Origin: Sphingobium sp. Cam5-1
GTDB taxonomy: Bacteria; Pseudomonadota; Alphaproteobacteria; Sphingomonadales; Sphingomonadaceae
Length of the DNA stretch: 64,000 nt
Assembly (NCBI RefSeq): GCF_015693305.1
Contig: NZ_CP065138.1
Span: forward strand, 1,178,001-1,242,000
Reading direction: 5' to 3'
Shown here: positions 59,879 through 64,000 of the stretch, in pieces
How positions within the stretch are numbered: position 1 is the first letter of the stretch
How the letters are laid out: each line of letters starts with the position of its first letter
Position numbers and translations under genes: made by a program
The notes under the pieces: generated by a model
What the model was told of the DNA's origin: nothing
Seen by the model: only the letters and a program-made list of their open reading frames with translations
Databases searched by the model: none

Positions 59879-61942
59879 TCAGCCGCTTCGGAGCAATCCC
59901 ACCGCAGCATCTCGTTCGAACAGGTAAAGGCAGGTTCTGGCTGCCTGGCCGCGCGCTTCGCTCAGTCCACCGTCCCGGTCAATCAGGAGATGTGCGTCAT
60001 CGCGGGCGCTGTCGAGCAGGGCGGACAGATGTTCAGGCGTCGCTATCTTCAGCTGCGCTTCGCCCGACTGGCGCGTGCCCAGGATTTCGCCTGCGCCACG
60101 GAGGCGCAGGTCTTCTTCGGCAATCCGGAAGCCATCATTGGTTTCGCGCATGAGCGCCAGTCGAGCGCGGCTGGTTTCACTCAGGGCGCCGCCGCGCAGG
60201 AGGATGCAGACGCTGTGGTTCTGGCCGCGCCCTACCCGGCCACGCAGCTGGTGGAGCTGTGCCAGGCCGAAGCGGTCGGCGCCTTCGATGATGATGAGGT
60301 TGGAGTTGGGGACATCGACGCCAACTTCTATGACGGTGGTGGCGACGAGGATTTTTGTGCGGGCGGAGGAGAAAGCCTCCATCGCGGCGTCCTTCTCCGG
60401 GCCTTTCATGCGGCCGTGGACAAGGCCGACGAGGTCGCCAAAACGCATCTTCAGCATTTCCGCGCGGGCTTCGGCAGCGGCCTGATCGCTGGTTTCGCTT
60501 TCCTCGACCAAGGGGCAGACCCAATAGGCTTGGCCGCCGGTTTCGATGTGGCGGGCGAGCGCTTCGACCACTTCATCGAGACGGTTGGCGGACATGACGA
60601 CCGTCTGGATCGGCTGGCGGCCCGGCGGCATTTCGTCCAGGCGGGAGACGTCCATCTCACCATAATAGGTGAGCGTCAGCGTGCGGGGGATCGGGGTGGC
60701 GGTCATAACCAGCAGATGCGGCGTGCGCTCGGCCTTGGCGGCGAGCATCATGCGCTGCGCGACGCCGAAGCGATGCTGTTCATCGATCACCGCGAGGGCG
60801 AGATTTTTGTAGCGGACGGCGTCCTGGAAGATGGCATGAGTGCCGACGAGGATGTCGATGCTGCCGTCGGCGAGGCCCATCAGGGTGGATTCGCGCACCC
60901 TGCCCTTTTCGCGGCCGGTGAGGATGGCGATGGTTACGGGCAAACCCGACGCCATCTTGCGCAGCGTTTCATAATGCTGGCGCGCCAGTATTTCTGTCGG
61001 GGCAAGGAGCGCGCCCTGAGCGCCTGCCTCCACCGTGTTGAGGAGGGCCATGAGCGCGACGAGCGTTTTACCCGAGCCGACGTCGCCTTGCAGGAGGCGG
61101 AGCATCGGGACGGGCTGCGCCATGTCGCCTTCAATCTCTCCGAAGGCGCGGCGTTGCGCGCCGGTCGGGGCGAAGGGGAGTTCGAGCATGGCACGCAGGC
61201 GGCCGTCTCCCTCAATGGGGATGCCCCGGCGCTTGCGGGAGGATTGGCGCACCAGCATCAGCGCGAGTTGGCCTGCGAAGATTTCATCATAGGCCAGGCG
61301 TTCGCGCGCTTCTGCATCGCTGGGGTCGGCGTGGATGCGGGTGAGCGCCTCGTGCCATGTCGGCCAGCCTTTTTGCGCCAGCAGGCTGGGTTCGATCCAT
61401 TCGGGGAGATCTGGGGCGCGGCTCAGTGATTGCCCTACGAGGTCGCGCAGGCGATTATTGGTGAGGCCTTCGGAAAGGCCGTAGACTGGCTCTCGCGCCG
61501 GGATGGTGGCGGCTTCCTCCGGGGGCAAGACATAGTCGGGATGGACGATCTGGAGGTTCTCGCCATAGGCCTCCAGCTTGCCGGAGATGAATTTGGGTTC
61601 GTTCAAGGGCAGCAGCTTGCGGGGCCAGGCGCTGTTGCGGCCAAAATAGACCAGCGCGACCGTGTTGCCATGCTTGTCCTGCGCGATGACGCGGAACGGC
61701 GCGCGGGCGCTTCCGGACGCACGGTAGTCGGTAGGCGTAAGTTCTATGCCGATGACCCGCCCTGAGTCGGACAGGATCAACTCGTCCACCATGCGGCGAT
61801 CGACAAAGCTGACCGGCAGGTGGAATAGGACATCGACGGCGCGGGCCAGCCCCAAGCGCTCCAGCGGCTTGGCAAGCGCGGGGCCGACGCCCTTCAAGGC
61901 TTCGATTTCGGTGAAGAGTGGGTTGAGGATATCGGGTCGCAT
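59879..61942 (-). CDS. recG: ATP-dependent DNA helicase RecG
   Basis: A 687-residue helicase that reverses stalled replication forks and processes branched DNA. The N-terminal wedge domain (L-F-H-L-P-V-S-F-V-D-R-R) is followed by Walker A L-L-Q-G-D-V-G-S-G-K-T, Walker B V-I-D-E-Q-H-R-F-G-V, T-A-T-P-I-P-R-T-L-T and the motif VI Q-L-R-G-R-V-G-R-G. ATG 61942 gives the usual start M-R-P-D-I-L-N-P-L-F; a longer open frame upstream overlaps sdhE's promoter. It is divergent from sdhE. Confidence 0.97.
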   Translation of the reverse strand: MRPDILNPLFTEIEALKGVGPALAKPLERLGLARAVDVLFHLPVSFVDRRMVDELILSDSGRVIGIELTPTDYRASGSARAPFRVIAQDKHGNTVALVYFGRNSAWPRKLLPLNEPKFISGKLEAYGENLQIVHPDYVLPPEEAATIPAREPVYGLSEGLTNNRLRDLVGQSLSRAPDLPEWIEPSLLAQKGWPTWHEALTRIHADPSDAEARERLAYDEIFAGQLALMLVRQSSRKRRGIPIEGDGRLRAMLELPFAPTGAQRRAFGEIEGDMAQPVPMLRLLQGDVGSGKTLVALMALLNTVEAGAQGALLAPTEILARQHYETLRKMASGLPVTIAILTGREKGRVRESTLMGLADGSIDILVGTHAIFQDAVRYKNLALAVIDEQHRFGVAQRMMLAAKAERTPHLLVMTATPIPRTLTLTYYGEMDVSRLDEMPPGRQPIQTVVMSANRLDEVVEALARHIETGGQAYWVCPLVEESETSDQAAAEARAEMLKMRFGDLVGLVHGRMKGPEKDAAMEAFSSARTKILVATTVIEVGVDVPNSNLIIIEGADRFGLAQLHQLRGRVGRGQNHSVCILLRGGALSETSRARLALMRETNDGFRIAEEDLRLRGAGEILGTRQSGEAQLKIATPEHLSALLDSARDDAHLLIDRDGGLSEARGQAARTCLYLFERDAAVGLLRSG

Positions 61943-62027
61943 GGCTATCTGACGCCATCTAGCCCAGCCGGGACGATGCGCAAACATCTGATCGGTGTAT
62001 TCGGCATGTCCGCGTAAGGAACAAATT

Positions 62028-62297
62028 GTGAACGAAGATCCTCGCATCCGCCGCCTGCAATTCCGTGCCTGGCATCGCGGCATCAAGGAAGCGGACCTGG
62101 CGGTGGGTGGATTTTTTGATCGCTACCATGCCGAGTGGGGTGAGGATGAACTGGCCTGGTTCGAATGCTTTATCGAGGAACAGGACGCCGACATCATGGC
62201 TTGGGCGTTGGGGACTTTGCCGTTGCCGGATGTCTGGCGGGGGCCGATGTGGGACAAGTTCGTGAAAATGGATTTTGTGGAGATTGGGAAGAAGTGA
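62028..62297 (+). CDS. sdhE: succinate dehydrogenase flavinylation factor
   Basis: An 89-residue helical protein of the SdhE/Sdh5 (YgfY) family that helps attach FAD to succinate dehydrogenase. The signature R-G-I-K-E-A-D-L-A-V-G-G-F-F is the conserved R-G-x-x-E block, with E-L-A-W-F-E-C-F-I-E-E-Q-D-A-D-I-M-A-W. The start is GTG 62028 with AAGGA upstream; an upstream ATG adds 11 residues. It is divergent from recG and followed by a repeat and mfd. Confidence 0.92.
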   Translation: MNEDPRIRRLQFRAWHRGIKEADLAVGGFFDRYHAEWGEDELAWFECFIEEQDADIMAWALGTLPLPDVWRGPMWDKFVKMDFVEIGKK

Positions 62298-62302
62298 CTG
62301 CC

Positions 62303-62434
62303 CTCCCCTCCCGCAAGCGGGAGGGGCAGCGAGACTTGTTGGGCCTTAAGGCTCGGCTAGTCGCAGCGGGGTGGGCCTGCACCACCTGCGTTGGATTGCC
62401 CACCCCTAACCCCTCCCGCTTGCGGGAGGGGGAC
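62303..62434. repeat. dispersed repeat between sdhE and mfd
   Basis: The element is bounded by palindromes (CCCTCCCGCAAGCGGGAGGG at about 62305 and CCCTCCCGCTTGCGGGAGGG at about 62410). Between them lie the two 14-base cores GGCAGCGAGACTTG (62325-62338) and CTAGTCGCAGCGGG (62357-62370), which recur at 23591 and 23618 between ilvH and ilvC. It fills the whole gap of about 145 bases before mfd. Confidence 0.78.
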
Positions 62435-62444
62435 TGAGAATTAG

Positions 62445-64000
62445 ATGACCGACCTTCTGAAGATCCTCAAAGCGTCCTCTCCCATGACCCTCTCCGGGGT
62501 TCCGGCGGGGTTTCAGCCATGGTTGCTGGCGGATATTGCGCGAGCAGCGCCTTCGCGCGCGTTGTTCGTCGCGCCGGATGAGCAACTCATGCGGGCGGTG
62601 GCGGACACGGCGCATTATTTTGCGCCGGAGATCGAGATTGTCGAGATTCCGGCTTGGGACTGCCTTCCCTATGACCGGGCCAGTCCTTCGCTGCGCACGG
62701 CTTCGGCGCGGTTGGCGGGACTTTATGCGTTGCAGGGGAAGCCCAAGGGTCCGCAGCTTGTCCTGACGACGCTCAATGCGTTGACGCAGCGGACGTTGAC
62801 GCCGTTTCGTGTGCGGCAGTTGGTGGCGAAGCTCGCGCCCAAGGAGCGGATTGCGATTTCCCGGCTGGCGGAGATGTTGCAGGCGAACGGCTATGTGCGG
62901 ACCGACACCGTGCATGATCGGGGCGAGTTCGCCATTCGGGGGGCATTGTCGATCTGTTTCCCGGTGGTGAGGAACAGCCGCTGCGGCTTGATTTCTTCGG
63001 GGACGAGATCGAGACGGTACGGCGGTTTGATCCCGCCGATCAACGGACCAGCGGGAGTGTTGAGGGGTTCACGTTACTCCCCGCGTCCGAGGCATTGTTG
63101 GACGAGGAGACGATCAAGCGCTTTCGCGGGCGTTACCGCGAGACGTTCGGAGCAACGGCGACGGGCGATCCGCTTTACCAGGCGGTGAGCGACGGGCGGC
63201 GGCTGGCGGGCATGGAACATTGGCTGCCGCTGCTCGAGGAACGGCTGGTGCCGATGACCGAGCATCTGGGCGACGATACGCTGGTTGTGCTGGATCATGG
63301 TGTAGCGGGCGCGGCCGAAGCCCGGTTCGAGGCGATCCGGGACTATCATGCCAATCGCGTGCAGGCGAAGTCGTCCGATCCGGGGGCTTATCGGCCTCTG
63401 GAACCGAAGGCGCTCTATTTGGAGCAGCAAGAATGGGACGCCATCGTGCGGGAGTGGCCGATGCACGCGACCACGCCTTTCCATGAACCGGAGAGCGCCT
63501 CCGTCCTTGACTTTGAGGTCGATGGGCCGCGCGATTTCGCGCCGGAGCGGGCGCAGAACGCCAATGTCTATGAGGCGGTGGGCAAGCATATCGCCTCCCT
63601 CCAGCGGGCGAAGAAGAATGTCGTCATCGCCAGCTATTCCGGGGGCGCACGGGAGCGGCTTTCGGGGCTGCTGGTCGATCATGGGCTGAAGCGGGTCGCG
63701 GCGGCGGATAGCTGGCAGGAGGCGCTGGGAATCGCGGCGAATGGCAGCACGGTGCTGACCGTCCTGCCGCTGGATCATGGCTTTACCGCGCCCGATGTCG
63801 CGGTGCTGACAGAGCAGGATATGCTGGGCGACCGGCTGGTGCGGCGGGCCAAGCGGAAGAAGAATGCCGACGCTTTCTTGCAGGAGTTGGCGACGCTCTC
63901 GCCGGGCGATCTCGTCGTGCATATGGACCACGGCATCGGCCGCTATGAAGGGCTGACGCAGATTCCGGTCGCCAAGGCCGCGCATGACTGCGTGGCGCTG
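62445..64000 (+). pseudogene. mfd: transcription-repair coupling factor Mfd, N-terminal part, frameshifted and cut by the window end
   Basis: The first 165 residues (M-T-D-L-L-K-I-L... E-F-A-I-R-G) match the UvrB-homology part of Mfd. The family sequence then continues in the +2-relative frame as I-V-D-L-F-P-G-G-E-E-Q-P-L-R-L-D-F-F-G-D-E-I-E-T-V-R-R-F-D-P, and runs intact to the window end, including D-L-V-V-H-M-D-H-G-I-G-R-Y-E-G-L. The break is in the G-run at 62938-62943: six Gs are present where seven would keep the frame (R-G-G-I-V). Mfd removes stalled RNA polymerase and recruits UvrA. An error in a homopolymer is the simplest explanation, but a real mutation cannot be excluded. Confidence 0.85.

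Overview
The window is about 62-65% GC by eye, densely coded on both strands, and reads as chromosomal core DNA of a sphingomonad alphaproteobacterium, probably Sphingobium or a close relative. The evidence is the gene content (GatCAB, FecI/FecR/TonB receptor, class I IlvC, MoxR plus CoxE-like VWA pair, DUF4170, pdhA with a lipoyl-bearing pdhB) and dispersed palindromes that I associate with sphingomonad genomes (TTCGACAAGCTCAG type, CGTCATCCCAGC type, CCCCGGGTCGAGCCCGGGG type). The species call is inference. No rRNA, CRISPR array, prophage or insertion sequence was seen. There is one tRNA gene (Lys, anticodon UUU).

Layout. 0-4.4 kb: a PilZ protein, an agmatine-to-putrescine unit (aguA, a small membrane protein, aguB, a monooxygenase-like protein), family 5 uracil-DNA glycosylase, folK, then tRNA-Lys. 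4.5-12.5 kb: an NADP/F420-oxidoreductase-like protein, a TetR regulator, a family VIII esterase-like hydrolase, a complete FecI-FecR-TonB receptor signalling unit and a secreted orphan. 12.5-20.8 kb: gatC-gatA-gatB with palindromic repeats in both spacers, a DUF3089 hydrolase with ruvX, a MerR/glutaredoxin-MauE divergon with a mer-like operator, and serB/miaA starting back to back. 20.9-28.2 kb: branched-chain amino acids, with ilvB, an unknown coupled ORF, ilvH, ilvC, yceI, and leuA preceded by a leucine-rich leader peptide and pairing segments that look like an attenuator.

28.2-39.5 kb: a frameshifted VOC gene, trmFO, an EF-hand protein, a phytoene-synthase-like protein, a TadG-like fragment, pdhA-pdhB, ftsB, eno, a yqjD/E/K-like membrane cluster, DUF4170, a rhomboid protease and greA. 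39.5-49.9 kb: carA-orphan-carB, where a low-GC gene of unknown function sits exactly between the two carbamoyl-phosphate synthetase subunits, then yqeY, dnaG, a small ORF and rpoD with a strong terminator. 50-64 kb: a MoxR ATPase and its VWA partner separated by a GFA protein, a secreted protein and a soluble chemoreceptor, then anmK/tyrS, a second PilZ protein, MscS, recG, sdhE, and mfd, which carries a one-base frameshift in a G-run and leaves the window.

The most interesting leads are the orphan inside carAB, the unknown ORF inside ilvBH, the leuA leader, and the MerR/Grx-MauE pair, whose operator resembles mer but whose metal-binding loop resembles CueR. Several genes use TTG or GTG starts that the Shine-Dalgarno positions support. 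Start choices are stated where they matter.
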